Below the pieces are notes generated by a model that saw nothing but the letters and a program-made list of their open reading frames with translations, made no database searches and was not told where the DNA came from. 37,529 nt of DNA from Chryseobacterium gleum (GTDB lineage Bacteria; Bacteroidota; Bacteroidia; Flavobacteriales_D; Crocinitomicaceae): NCBI GenBank assembly GCA_945897755.1, contig CAMDGH010000018.1:1-37529 (forward strand), read 5' to 3'. Positions 1 to 8,652 of the stretch are shown in pieces (position 1 is the stretch's first letter; the number at the start of each line of letters is the position of its first letter). A program made the translations under genes and the position numbers.

Positions 1-1
1 T

Positions 2-394
2 GCTATGATACGAGGACAACATGTTCAGCTTACTGTACTTGGTGCTATGGAGGTTTCTCAAAATGGTGATATTGCTAATTGGAAAATTCCAGGGAAAATG
101 GTAAAAGGTATGGGAGGAGCTATGGATCTAGTTGCATCAGCGGATAATATTATTGTTGCTATGATGCATTCAAACAGAGAAGGTGAATCAAAAATGTTAA
201 AAAATTGTTCTTTACCACTAACAGGAGTTGGATGTGTTAAAAAGGTTGTTACTGAATTAGCAGTCCTAGAGATTAAGGACGGAAAATTTCACTTAATTGA
301 AAGAGCTCCTGGAGTTTCCGTGGAAGAAATTATTTCTAAAACAGAAGGTGATTTAGTTGTCCCTGAACATGTTCCGGAAATGATACTTGATTAG
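2..394 (+). CDS. scoB: 3-oxoacid CoA-transferase subunit B, C-terminal part (partial)
   Basis: The reading frame is open from the first bases of the window, so the N-terminal part lies outside; the first ATG at position 5 is internal. The visible ~130 residues carry the family signatures LTVLGAMEV, IPGKMVKGMGGAMDLV, HSNREGESKML and the C-terminal ERAPGVSVEEI and VVPEHVPEM. Subunit B of succinyl-CoA:3-ketoacid CoA transferase moves CoA between succinyl-CoA and acetoacetate in the cytoplasm, working with subunit A; scoA would be expected just upstream. The catalytic Glu of subunit B is in the missing N-terminal part. The gene ends convergently to the minus-strand dehydrogenase, with 75 bp between them. 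Confidence 0.93.
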   Translation, partial: AMIRGQHVQLTVLGAMEVSQNGDIANWKIPGKMVKGMGGAMDLVASADNIIVAMMHSNREGESKMLKNCSLPLTGVGCVKKVVTELAVLEIKDGKFHLIERAPGVSVEEIISKTEGDLVVPEHVPEMILD

Positions 395-416
395 TCGTAA
401 AATTTGGATAAAGCTT

Positions 417-433
417 CTATTTTTTTAAAATAG
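417..433. terminator. Weak AT-rich hairpin between convergent genes
   Basis: CTATTTT and AAAATAG can pair across a 3-base loop in the 75-bp gap between the convergent scoB and dehydrogenase genes. The position suits a shared terminator, but the stem is almost pure A/T and could easily arise by chance. Confidence 0.25.
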
Positions 434-469
434 GAAATATATTAGGGGTAAAAAAACAGTTCAATCTAT

Positions 470-1429
470 TTAATTTACTTTTTTAATCCTTACATTTTGG
501 TACCATGCCATTATTTTATCAGCAAGTACCATGCTTAATTTTAGATAACTTTCATTGGTCCAACCGCCGACATGAGGTGTAAGTAATACGTTTTGTTGTT
601 TCATTAGTGTTAAAAAAGTGTTGTTTCCATTTTCCTCAAAGTGCTCAAAACTCGACTTTTCAAATTCTAAAACATCTAATCCTGCTCCTTTAACGATACC
701 CTTTTTCAATGCTATTAAGAGTGCTTTTGTATCAACTATTTTTCCACGCGCTAAGTTCAATAAAAAAATAGGTTTGGATAACGAAGTAAAAAAAGCTGTA
801 TTTGCCCAGTAGATTGTTTCTTTATTTTGGGGAATGTGAAAACTGATTACATCAGCTTCTCTATAAAGTGTTTCAAGGCTTGTTTGGCTAATGTATGAAT
901 TTGATTTAATTTTTTTGTATTTGTCATACACTAAAATCGTACAATCAAATCCTTTCAATTTCTCAGCAAATGAACTGCCATTATTTCCATAGCCAATAAT
1001 ACCAATTGTTTTACCCATTATTTCTTCACCTCGATTCCCTTCTCGATCCCATATGCCTTGTCTTACATCTCTGTCTCCTTGTTGAAATTTGTTCATTAAG
1101 CTGAGAAGCATACCTAATGCATGTTCACCAACTGCATTTCTATTTCCTTCTGGTGCATTAAAAAGAGTAATGTTTTTGAGAGCACAATACACTTCGTCTA
1201 TGTTCTCCATTCCAGCACCTGAACGGGCGATAAATTTTAAGTTAGGAGCATGCTTCAAAAAATCTTCATTCATTGTAAAACGAGACCTAAGAACGAGACC
1301 ATCGACATTATGAAGTTGTTTAATGCAATCTTCTTTGGAAATAGTTGTTCCATCAATACAACTAAATCCATTTTCATTTAGTTTATTTTCTAGGTATTGA
1401 TGCACAGAATCTAGAAATAACACGGTCAT
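470..1429 (-). CDS. D-2-hydroxyacid dehydrogenase (SerA-like, no ACT domain)
   Basis: A 319-residue NAD-dependent D-isomer-specific 2-hydroxyacid dehydrogenase. The Rossmann motif GYGNNG is at residues 146-151, with an acidic residue at the end of the next strand (VYDK, Asp169) that favours NAD. The catalytic triad of the family is visible as Arg228 (NLARG), Glu255 (LDVLE) and His286 (TPHVGG). It ends after the catalytic domain, so it has no ACT regulatory domain. The natural substrate could be 3-phosphoglycerate or another 2-keto acid; sequence alone does not decide. Its ATG overlaps the TGA of the upstream MORN gene (ATGA), which points to translational coupling. Confidence 0.85.
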   Translation of the reverse strand: MTVLFLDSVHQYLENKLNENGFSCIDGTTISKEDCIKQLHNVDGLVLRSRFTMNEDFLKHAPNLKFIARSGAGMENIDEVYCALKNITLFNAPEGNRNAVGEHALGMLLSLMNKFQQGDRDVRQGIWDREGNRGEEIMGKTIGIIGYGNNGSSFAEKLKGFDCTILVYDKYKKIKSNSYISQTSLETLYREADVISFHIPQNKETIYWANTAFFTSLSKPIFLLNLARGKIVDTKALLIALKKGIVKGAGLDVLEFEKSSFEHFEENGNNTFLTLMKQQNVLLTPHVGGWTNESYLKLSMVLADKIMAWYQNVRIKKVN

Positions 1430-3108
1430 TTTACTTGTTGTCCATTTTGGAATTCTTTTTCTAATTTAATTTTCCCTTGCTTATCATACAGCTTCATACT
1501 ACCGTGTTTTACGCCTAATTTATAGTGTGTTTCTGAGATTTTCTCTCTTTTTCTTCCGTATTCAGTCATTAATCCATGCAATTCCCCTTTTTTATAATTT
1601 GAGATTACAGCAGGTGATTCTCCACCTTCAAAAAACGCTTTCCATTCTCCATGTTTTTCGTCATTTTTGTAATTTCCTTCTTCCATTTTACTATCATCTT
1701 TTGAAGAATAAGAAACATGTAATCCATTTCTCACCGATTCTTTTATTTTTCTTCCTGCCCAAAAGCCATAATTCAATGCGTCTTTTTTGACAATAATTTT
1801 ATACGTATTAATTTCTTCTAGTTTGGAATTTTTTACAAAATATTTTAACCATTTTCCATTTTTGTATCCAGTTTTATATTGACCATCAAGCAATAGATTT
1901 CCAGTTGGAGAGAATGATTTCCAATTACCATGTAAAAGTCCTTTTTGGTAGCTTGTCACATTTTTAAGTTTTCCATTTTCCCAATAATTTTCCCATTTCC
2001 CTTCTTCTAAACCAGCAGTATAATTCCCCGTCATAAGTAATGTTCCGTTTTCATACCAAGTCTGCCAAATCCCAGATTTTTGGTCATTTAAATAGGTGCA
2101 TTCTTTAAATTTCTCTTTGGTTTTATAAAAATAAATCCATTTACCTTCTTTTTTATCTTCTTTGAAGTGAGCGGTATAAGATATATCTCCAGTTGGGAAG
2201 TAATACACCCAATCACCATCTTGTTTGTCATTTAGAAAATACCCTTCCATATCTTTGACCCCTGTGTTAGTATACCAAATCCATTTTCCATTTTTCATTC
2301 CTTTACGATATTCACCTATTACTTTTAGCTGCTTTGTATCATAATAACTAGCATATGATCCGTCTAGTAAGCCGTTTTGATAGCAGCATGTCTTTTCCTT
2401 ATCCCCATTAAAGTAAAAATAATTCCAGATACCGTGTCTAAATCCATTTCGGTAACTTCCTGTGGATCCTGTTTTTCCATTTATGTTTGTCACATAAAAA
2501 TCGCCGTTTCTTAGCCCCTCTTTGTAAGTATATGATTCATGAATCAAGTTGGTTGGAAAATAGGATATTTGATTGCCTGAGCCATCTTTAATTTGTTGCG
2601 TATGGATTGAATCGTTGCTGTAATAAGATAATAAATAGGATATGGTATCAAGGTATTGCTCAACAGACTCTAGTTTTCCATTGTAATAATACCGATTCCA
2701 AACATTCACTTTTTTGTTGTTTTTATAGAACCCTTCTAAAGCAGGCATTCCATTTTCAAACCATTCTTTATAACTGCTATCTTGAATGCCTAACTTGAAA
2801 AACCCTTCTTGTTTTATTTTTCCATTTTGATATGCCATCATTACTTTACCATGGATAACATTTTTAAAATAGCTACTTGTTTCAATTAGTACGCCATCTT
2901 CGTTGTAGTACTTCCATGTGCCATGTTTATCTTGAGAAGCACCTTTTTTATCCTTATAATATGCACCTTCAGATTGAATTTTGGTTTTCTTGAAGTCCCA
3001 GTATGTTTTTTCGATGGTAGAAATATTTTCTTTCAGTATTTGTTGTGAATAGTTGGTAAATAGAAAGCTCAAGCAGATACTTAATAGAACTGTTTTTTTT
3101 AATTTCAT
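1426..3108 (-). CDS. Secreted MORN-2/YwqK-type repeat protein, about 18 repeats
   Basis: About 560 residues from the ATG at 3108, which opens a clear signal peptide (MKLKKTVLLSICLSF). A TTG 12 bp upstream is in frame but less likely. The rest is about eighteen imperfect 23-24-residue repeats of the form G-x-W-x-x-Y-x-x-N/T-G-x-x-x-x-x-G-x-Y-x-x-G-x-x-x-G, the MORN_2/YwqK pattern predicted to form a beta-hairpin solenoid. Databases often label this family 'toxin-antitoxin system YwqK family antitoxin', but no toxin is nearby and the export signal argues for an envelope or surface role. Its function is unknown. The stop overlaps the start of the dehydrogenase by 4 nt. Confidence 0.85.
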   Translation of the reverse strand: MKLKKTVLLSICLSFLFTNYSQQILKENISTIEKTYWDFKKTKIQSEGAYYKDKKGASQDKHGTWKYYNEDGVLIETSSYFKNVIHGKVMMAYQNGKIKQEGFFKLGIQDSSYKEWFENGMPALEGFYKNNKKVNVWNRYYYNGKLESVEQYLDTISYLLSYYSNDSIHTQQIKDGSGNQISYFPTNLIHESYTYKEGLRNGDFYVTNINGKTGSTGSYRNGFRHGIWNYFYFNGDKEKTCCYQNGLLDGSYASYYDTKQLKVIGEYRKGMKNGKWIWYTNTGVKDMEGYFLNDKQDGDWVYYFPTGDISYTAHFKEDKKEGKWIYFYKTKEKFKECTYLNDQKSGIWQTWYENGTLLMTGNYTAGLEEGKWENYWENGKLKNVTSYQKGLLHGNWKSFSPTGNLLLDGQYKTGYKNGKWLKYFVKNSKLEEINTYKIIVKKDALNYGFWAGRKIKESVRNGLHVSYSSKDDSKMEEGNYKNDEKHGEWKAFFEGGESPAVISNYKKGELHGLMTEYGRKREKISETHYKLGVKHGSMKLYDKQGKIKLEKEFQNGQQVK

Positions 3109-3145
3109 GGCTAAAATCAATAATGTTATTTTACGAAGTGTTAAT

Positions 3146-3784
3146 TTAAATCTTTACGAAGGCTGCTTTTAAAATCAATATGAAACCAAACAAGCAGAGG
3201 ATAAGTCCAATAATACGATTTAGTGATTTTAACACTGGATCAGTTATAAAAGGCCTCAGTTTTTTTGCACCTATAATTTTTAGCACATCAATACTAAAAA
3301 AAACAACGATTAGAACCCCTATAAAATAAAGTGTATCCAACCCACTATTTTCTCCATTTTTCCCTCCTAAAGCCATAACGCTAAACCAGTAAAAAATAAT
3401 CATTGGATTTGCAATATTTAGAACAAAGCCCTTGAGAAAAAATAGCAAATAATCTTTTGATGAATGACTTAAATTTTCAATTTCCTCTATGGTAGTAAGT
3501 TTTTGTTTTTTGAAAATGGAGACAATCCCATATATTAAAAACAAGGTGCCTCCAATGAATTTAAATAGTTCAACATGTTTTCCGGTAATTACTGCTACTT
3601 CAGCATAAAATACATAAGCAACCAATATGTATATTAAATCACTCGCTAAAATACCGGCATCAAATGTTATTGCTGCTCTAATGCCTTTTTTTATACTTGT
3701 TTCAAGTAATAAAAAAAAAGCAGGACCAATCATTAAACTTAAAATGAGTCCTGTTAATAATGCTTTTAAGGTTAATTCAAACAA
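3146..3784 (-). CDS. LysE/RhtB-family amino-acid exporter
   Basis: About 212 residues with six predicted membrane helices. The family signature near the N-terminus is present (SLMIGPAFFLLLETSI), and a second conserved stretch NIANPMIIFYWFS opens the fourth helix. LysE-family proteins export amino acids or related small molecules across the inner membrane. The longest frame begins with TTG at 3808, but that TTG is the end of a perfect -7 element (TATTTTTG on the minus strand, 3813-3806). A transcript from it would miss that codon, so I prefer the in-frame TTG at 3784. The substrate is not predictable. Confidence 0.82.
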   Translation of the reverse strand: MFELTLKALLTGLILSLMIGPAFFLLLETSIKKGIRAAITFDAGILASDLIYILVAYVFYAEVAVITGKHVELFKFIGGTLFLIYGIVSIFKKQKLTTIEEIENLSHSSKDYLLFFLKGFVLNIANPMIIFYWFSVMALGGKNGENSGLDTLYFIGVLIVVFFSIDVLKIIGAKKLRPFITDPVLKSLNRIIGLILCLFGFILILKAAFVKI

Positions 3785-3805
3785 AAGTTTTTTTTTGGTT
3801 TCGAA

Positions 3806-3813
3806 CAAAAATA
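3806..3813 (-). promoter_or_regulatory. Putative -7 promoter element TATTTTTG
   Basis: Perfect match to the Bacteroidota -7 consensus TAnnTTTG on the minus strand, about 20 bp upstream of the preferred LysE start (3784). No convincing -33 TTG was found at the normal spacing. Confidence 0.4.
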
Positions 3814-3851
3814 ATGAAAGGCATGGACTAATGGGTTAATTTAAAAAAAAA

Positions 3852-5309
3852 TTAATAATTTCTTCTATCTGCTCCAATTTGTTTTTGTACTCCAATACTC
3901 AAAAAAAATGCAGCATAATTTATTCCCTCCGTATTTGTAAATTTAATTTTAGGTTCAATAAAAGACATTAAATATCCATCACTCAGTTTTTTTGATATTT
4001 GCATTCCGAGTTGTATGCTGTGATCAGTGCTTCCTTGTCCTATTTTATTCTTGAATTCGTATGGTCGGTATTTGTAAGAACGATAAATATCTCCTCCAAA
4101 AGATGATTGTGGGTTATTACTGAAAAAATCATTTCCTTTTATGAGAAATTGAATCCAATAGTGATAGCTCCAAATGGGATTAATGTAACTTACCTCTTGA
4201 TATAATTCAATAAAATTTGATCCTAAAGGATGCGAAACGGGCATTCCTTGATTTCCAAAAACGATGCTTTTATTCACATGGGAAAACATGTATGGCTTTA
4301 CAATATTTAGTTCCGTTCGATAAAAAAATGATTTTGAACTATCTCTTTTAATATATCCTTTTATTCCTAGTTGAAGTGCAAATTTGTTAGACCACCAACC
4401 ATTTTGTTCTCTGTAAGCAGATAATAAAAAATCATCAATCAATAATTGACCGTAAAACACTGTATTTTTTTGTTTGTATGATGCATTTATTCCAAGCACT
4501 AAGTTATCAGCTGATCCTAGACCATATTCCGCGGATCTAAAAAACGAAAGTGGATTTAAATATTCCAATTCGAAACCTCTAGGATACAATGTGTCTTTCA
4601 TGTCATATACAACAGATTCAAATAGTCCTACTGTCCATTTTTTATTTGGTTTTACACTTAAATAATGTGTTGCATTTCCCTTTGGGGAAATATTGCCATA
4701 AGTACGTTCATTCCAAAATTGATGAATAAAATCATATTTGAATTTCCAATAGGTAAAATCTAATGCTGCATAGGGAGAAGATATTCCTTGTCCACCGAAA
4801 ATAACAGACCGATCTCCTTCTCCAAGAACTAATTTATCAACCCCAGCAGTAAGATGTAGATTAGAAAAAGGACGATATTCTACTTTTCCTCGAATGTCGA
4901 TGTACATCAGGTAACGGGTGGCATCATTTTGCGTGTAAACGGGTATTGTAAATATTGATTTTGCTTGCAGAGATGATGTATATGCAATTGGCTCCTGATT
5001 CACCAATCCTAAGCGAAAGTCAGCCATATAGCCCCATTTAGAACAGTATGTTCCCTCAATCGAAACTACAGCACCGGTTTGAAATTTTATGATATCATGA
5101 TAATTTGAAACGATTATCTCTGGTGCAATCCGCATAGTAATCATGCTTGTATCCATTCTTATCAACGAATCCATTTTAAGAAAAACGGGTGTTTGAAGAG
5201 TAGTATGTGTTTGATTATTATTACTAAATTTATTCAGATTTACATCATAATATTGTTGAGCCATAAGCTGACTCGTTAAAAAAAGAATAAGAAAAATACT
5301 GTTTTTCAT
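3852..5309 (-). CDS. Outer-membrane beta-barrel protein, Wzi/RemB-like (downstream copy)
   Basis: 485 residues with an N-terminal signal peptide ending around LTSQLMAQQ. The body is rich in alternating aromatic/polar strands and contains LVLGEGDRSVIFGGQGIS and LEYLNPLSFFRSAEYGLGSADN, patterns seen in Bacteroidota proteins annotated as capsule-assembly Wzi family or gliding protein RemB. It is predicted to be an outer-membrane barrel; Wzi binds capsular polysaccharide at the surface in proteobacteria, and RemB belongs to the gliding machinery of Flavobacterium. Its ATG overlaps the stop of the upstream barrel gene (TAATG), so the two are probably translated together. Confidence 0.65.
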   Translation of the reverse strand: MKNSIFLILFLTSQLMAQQYYDVNLNKFSNNNQTHTTLQTPVFLKMDSLIRMDTSMITMRIAPEIIVSNYHDIIKFQTGAVVSIEGTYCSKWGYMADFRLGLVNQEPIAYTSSLQAKSIFTIPVYTQNDATRYLMYIDIRGKVEYRPFSNLHLTAGVDKLVLGEGDRSVIFGGQGISSPYAALDFTYWKFKYDFIHQFWNERTYGNISPKGNATHYLSVKPNKKWTVGLFESVVYDMKDTLYPRGFELEYLNPLSFFRSAEYGLGSADNLVLGINASYKQKNTVFYGQLLIDDFLLSAYREQNGWWSNKFALQLGIKGYIKRDSSKSFFYRTELNIVKPYMFSHVNKSIVFGNQGMPVSHPLGSNFIELYQEVSYINPIWSYHYWIQFLIKGNDFFSNNPQSSFGGDIYRSYKYRPYEFKNKIGQGSTDHSIQLGMQISKKLSDGYLMSFIEPKIKFTNTEGINYAAFFLSIGVQKQIGADRRNY

Positions 5310-6880
5310 TAAAAATCAAAGTATTCGTTTAACAAAGCTGTTTTAATTCCAATCGAAAGGGATTGATACGCTTTTTTTTGTTTTCCATAATCACTTGCGC
5401 GGCCTCGGTATTCTATGAATATGGATCCATTGTATTTTTTATTGAATCGTAATCCCAGTTCAACAGCCTCATTAGCAGTAAATCCGCTTGCTGTCGCTGG
5501 TTTATATGTAGGGGAATTAAAAATAGTATTTACACCCAATTGTTGCATAAAATCTCCTCCTTTTGTTATGTATAAAATAGTGCGCGTAGAAAGGTATAAA
5601 CGGTCGTATTCGTAAGATAGTTTCAAAATTAGTTCATGGAAATTATTTCCTTTAACATGTGCAGAGGGTAAATTGAAGTGGCTATAGCTTAATTTGGGAT
5701 TTGGATCAGCATAAAAAAAACGAGGCACATAGTTGTATTCTAATTGAATTAATCCATTTTTTAAGCCAAATGGATTAAAAAAATAGGCGCCTAATTGGGA
5801 TGCAATTATCCATTCTTTATCGTAACGATCTAAAACAAATTGACCATAAGCACGAATGGAAGGAAAAGCAATGTCAATATTTAAACCTGTTATTCCATTG
5901 ACTGTATGAGCTTGCGGTAGGATAAGGTCATTTTGTATCAGAGGTAAAGGCACAAAAGTGGACCAGCCAAAAGGATGTTTTATCAACGAATCTGCTCTTA
6001 ATTGATTTCCTGTAGTAAACAGACTTAAAGAAACCGATGGTATAGGACGATAAGTAAGGTAACTCGCCATCATTAATTTTGATTCGTAGTTACTTTCTAC
6101 TGCAAGTGTATTGATTTTTCGATACAGGTTTAGCTGTTTGCGTGCCATTAATTGATATTCCCATTGATCAGATAGAATCCACTTTGATCTCAAGTAGGGT
6201 GCATTAGCGCTATTATCAGAAAGAAGTAATGACCGATATCCTGATCCAATAAAATGTTGCCCATTCCCTAAGTCAATGTGCCATCTTCGTAAAGGGGTGA
6301 AAGAGATATTCCCAATTGAATACGTATAATCATATCCATTTTTTTTAAACTCCTTCGTTCTTGTTGCACCGGGAATAACGGCATTTTGTACCTTATAACC
6401 TTGGTAATCAGGATAAAGTTCTCCTCTAGAATTAAAATAGGCAGATTCAAACTCTTGAAATACGCCTTGATTTTCACAAAACATAAAATTAAAGGAAAAC
6501 CCAGGCAGCAAGTCACCTTCAATAAATACGCCGCGTGTGTTTCTAGATAGTGGCCATGTGTTTGTGTCTAATTGATTTTTCCCTTTCGTATAATGCACTA
6601 TTGGGCTTATTCCAATCTTTCCCTCTTTTTTTGATAATTCGATAAAATGATGCTTAAAAATTCGTTCGGTCGCTTCGGAGTATTGTAAACTTGAATCCCT
6701 GATAATTTTCAATAAGTCAAGATCTCTTTGGTTTACGGGAAAAAATGTTTCTATGGATTTTTGTTTTGAAAACTGGATGAATTTTTCTTTGTAAAAGGTA
6801 TTTAATGGAAGTTGTTTTTGTTGTCCATTTATCTTAATACTTGAGACAAACAAAAGTAAAAAAGCGAACACTAACTTCAT
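5309..6880 (-). CDS. Outer-membrane beta-barrel protein, RemB/Wzi-like (upstream copy)
   Basis: 523 residues, signal peptide MKLVFAFLLLFVSSIKINGQ. The central segment DLGNGQHFIGSGYRSLLLSDNSANAP resembles the region around the GxGYRSLLLSD motif in RemB-type gliding proteins and Wzi-like barrels; the C-terminal half is made of short beta strands. It is similar in plan to the next gene but clearly diverged, so the two look like an old tandem pair. The ATG overlaps the cysQ stop (ATGA) and its own stop overlaps the next ATG. A role in surface polysaccharide binding or gliding is inferred from the family resemblance only. Confidence 0.68.
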   Translation of the reverse strand: MKLVFAFLLLFVSSIKINGQQKQLPLNTFYKEKFIQFSKQKSIETFFPVNQRDLDLLKIIRDSSLQYSEATERIFKHHFIELSKKEGKIGISPIVHYTKGKNQLDTNTWPLSRNTRGVFIEGDLLPGFSFNFMFCENQGVFQEFESAYFNSRGELYPDYQGYKVQNAVIPGATRTKEFKKNGYDYTYSIGNISFTPLRRWHIDLGNGQHFIGSGYRSLLLSDNSANAPYLRSKWILSDQWEYQLMARKQLNLYRKINTLAVESNYESKLMMASYLTYRPIPSVSLSLFTTGNQLRADSLIKHPFGWSTFVPLPLIQNDLILPQAHTVNGITGLNIDIAFPSIRAYGQFVLDRYDKEWIIASQLGAYFFNPFGLKNGLIQLEYNYVPRFFYADPNPKLSYSHFNLPSAHVKGNNFHELILKLSYEYDRLYLSTRTILYITKGGDFMQQLGVNTIFNSPTYKPATASGFTANEAVELGLRFNKKYNGSIFIEYRGRASDYGKQKKAYQSLSIGIKTALLNEYFDF

Positions 6881-7695
6881 CTGTTAAGTGATTCAAATTT
6901 TAAAAACGAAGCTGTTTTTGCTAGAAAATGAGGATTTTCCAATGACTCTTTATTGTAGGTTAGTGGCAAATTGGTATCGTGTGCACAAATTTCACCTCCA
7001 AGTGCTTCTAATATGGCTTGACCTGCAGCAATATCCCATTCCATTGTCGGTGCAAAACGGATATAAATGTGTGCCGTTTCATTTGCTAAATCAAAGAATT
7101 TGAGAGCACTTCCTTTTTGATGAAAAAGTACTTTCCCATAATCAAGTTCTAATTTTTCAACATATTGGTCAACGCAAGGGGTGTGGAAACTTCTAGATGC
7201 AATTAAAATTAGAGGTGGATTAATCTCATTTTGATTTTTAATTTCGTTCCATCCTTTAATCGTTCCATCGCAATCAAAAGTGGACTGAAAAACACCCATT
7301 GATAAACCACCAATGATAATTTCTTTTGCTACGGGAGCAACAATGATTCCAAAAATGGGAACATTATTTACAATGTGTGCAATATTAACAGCAAATTCAC
7401 CATTTTTTTTTATGAATTCTTTTGTGCCGTCGAGTGGATCAACACACCAATTTTCTTTCCAATGTTTTCGTATTTCAAACGAATCATTTTTTATTTCTTC
7501 ACCAATAATTGGGATGTTTGTTTTTGCCAATTGACGATGAATTAAATCGGACGATGCTTTATCGGCGTCAGTGACAGGAGAGCCATCGGATTTATTTTCT
7601 TGGTGAAATCCTTTTGTATAGTATTCCATCAACACAAAAGATGCGTCGACTGCTGTTTTAATCGCTAGTTGATATGGCTTAGATAGTGCTATCAC
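6877..7695 (-). CDS. cysQ: 3'(2'),5'-bisphosphate nucleotidase CysQ
   Basis: 272 residues of the inositol-monophosphatase superfamily. Metal-binding motifs are complete: Glu66-Glu67 (IIGEE), DPLDGT at 86-91, and EWDIAAG at 219-225. CysQ hydrolyses 3'-phosphoadenosine-5'-phosphate to AMP, removing the by-product of PAPS use in sulfate assimilation or sulfation. The start is GTG; a perfect -7 element TATTTTTG lies on the minus strand at 7710-7703, so transcription would begin only about 3 nt before the GTG. The stop overlaps the start of the RemB-like gene. Its placement ahead of two envelope-barrel genes is unexplained. Confidence 0.93.
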   Translation of the reverse strand: MIALSKPYQLAIKTAVDASFVLMEYYTKGFHQENKSDGSPVTDADKASSDLIHRQLAKTNIPIIGEEIKNDSFEIRKHWKENWCVDPLDGTKEFIKKNGEFAVNIAHIVNNVPIFGIIVAPVAKEIIIGGLSMGVFQSTFDCDGTIKGWNEIKNQNEINPPLILIASRSFHTPCVDQYVEKLELDYGKVLFHQKGSALKFFDLANETAHIYIRFAPTMEWDIAAGQAILEALGGEICAHDTNLPLTYNKESLENPHFLAKTASFLKFESLNR

Positions 7696-7702
7696 GTTAG
7701 CA

Positions 7703-7710
7703 CAAAAATA
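7703..7710 (-). promoter_or_regulatory. Putative -7 element TATTTTTG before cysQ
   Basis: Perfect TAnnTTTG on the minus strand, 7 bp from the GTG start. A CTG (one mismatch to the -33 TTG) lies 18 bp upstream of it. It would give cysQ and the following genes their own promoter within the long minus-strand run and an almost leaderless message. Confidence 0.5.
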
Positions 7711-7731
7711 CTAATTTTAGACGTTATTCAG

Positions 7732-8652
7732 TTACTTTATCCAGATAGTCTTTCTGTCTATTGCTTGCGCTGAAAAATACCCTATTGCATTGTTGCTAAA
7801 TAAGGCATCTGGATTCGATGGAGTAGCAGTTTGTCGGCCTCCACCATTTAAGGTAAGTGTCAAGAAATACCGATAAATTTTATTTTCAATATTGCATAGC
7901 GTAACTTCCCCTAAAATAGAATCAGCTACCGCAATTACTTTCCCGTTTTTTTTGATTTTAAATTTTGGAACTTTTATGATTTTTCCATCGATTGTTTTTT
8001 CCACAATTGTATCGGGTGAAAAAGTACCATTATCGAAAATCGGTTTTTTTGTCCAAGTTCCATCTAACCCATTATCATCGTCTACAAATAATCCTTTTAC
8101 TACTTCTAAGTTTACCAAAGAAGTCCCTTTTCTCAATTGGTATAAACTCCAGTTACGTTCATTTGCTATGTCTTTTCGGTAAGGAATAATCGAATATTGA
8201 ATGTTAGGTCCGAAAGGGTATTTTACGATGTATAAAGAGTCAAGTGTTATTCGATTGGGTATGGTACTTGTTGCTTTATGTATTTCTCCATTCTTTAATA
8301 CGACAATTAGTTCGTAGGTATGTCCAACTACTCCTTTTAAATCTTTCGATTGATAATAGCCGTCTTTTATATACGTACAAGGGACAGTATCTTGTGTGTT
8401 TTTGTCAATGAGTGTTACCGTTGCATCATTAACTATAGGTGCCGAAATATCTTCATCAAAGTTAATTGTTTTTGTAATTCGAATTTGGTGAGCTAATGAG
8501 TCCGCATTTACGGTAGCTTCAATCACGATGCTTTGATTGTCTTTATTTAGGTCTATTTTAATCACTTTTTCACAAGAACAAAGCACTAATAAAACAGCTA
8601 CTAATAGGAAAAATGTATTTTTCATGGTATTTAATTTAAAGTGTTTTTGCAT
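7732..8652 (-). CDS. DUF4249-type lipoprotein, partner of TonB receptor
   Basis: Up to 306 residues. A lipoprotein signal is evident in the stretch MKNTFFLLVAVLLVLCSCEK, with a lipobox cysteine. Two starts are possible: ATG 8652, which overlaps the receptor's stop (TAATG), or ATG 8625, which gives a tidier signal peptide; I keep the coupled one as the outer limit. The body matches the Bacteroidota DUF4249 pattern: an Ig-like N-terminal region (IVIEATVNADSLAHQIRITK) and a C-terminal GYFSAQAIDRK motif. Genes of this family regularly follow TonB-dependent receptors, as here, and are thought to be surface-exposed or periplasmic helpers in uptake. The ligand is unknown. Confidence 0.83.
   Translation of the reverse strand: MQKHFKLNTMKNTFFLLVAVLLVLCSCEKVIKIDLNKDNQSIVIEATVNADSLAHQIRITKTINFDEDISAPIVNDATVTLIDKNTQDTVPCTYIKDGYYQSKDLKGVVGHTYELIVVLKNGEIHKATSTIPNRITLDSLYIVKYPFGPNIQYSIIPYRKDIANERNWSLYQLRKGTSLVNLEVVKGLFVDDDNGLDGTWTKKPIFDNGTFSPDTIVEKTIDGKIIKVPKFKIKKNGKVIAVADSILGEVTLCNIENKIYRYFLTLTLNGGGRQTATPSNPDALFSNNAIGYFSAQAIDRKTIWIK

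Noticed and set aside
1426-3108. Toxin-antitoxin system (YwqK label)
   Set aside because: No toxin-like neighbour, and the protein has an export signal.
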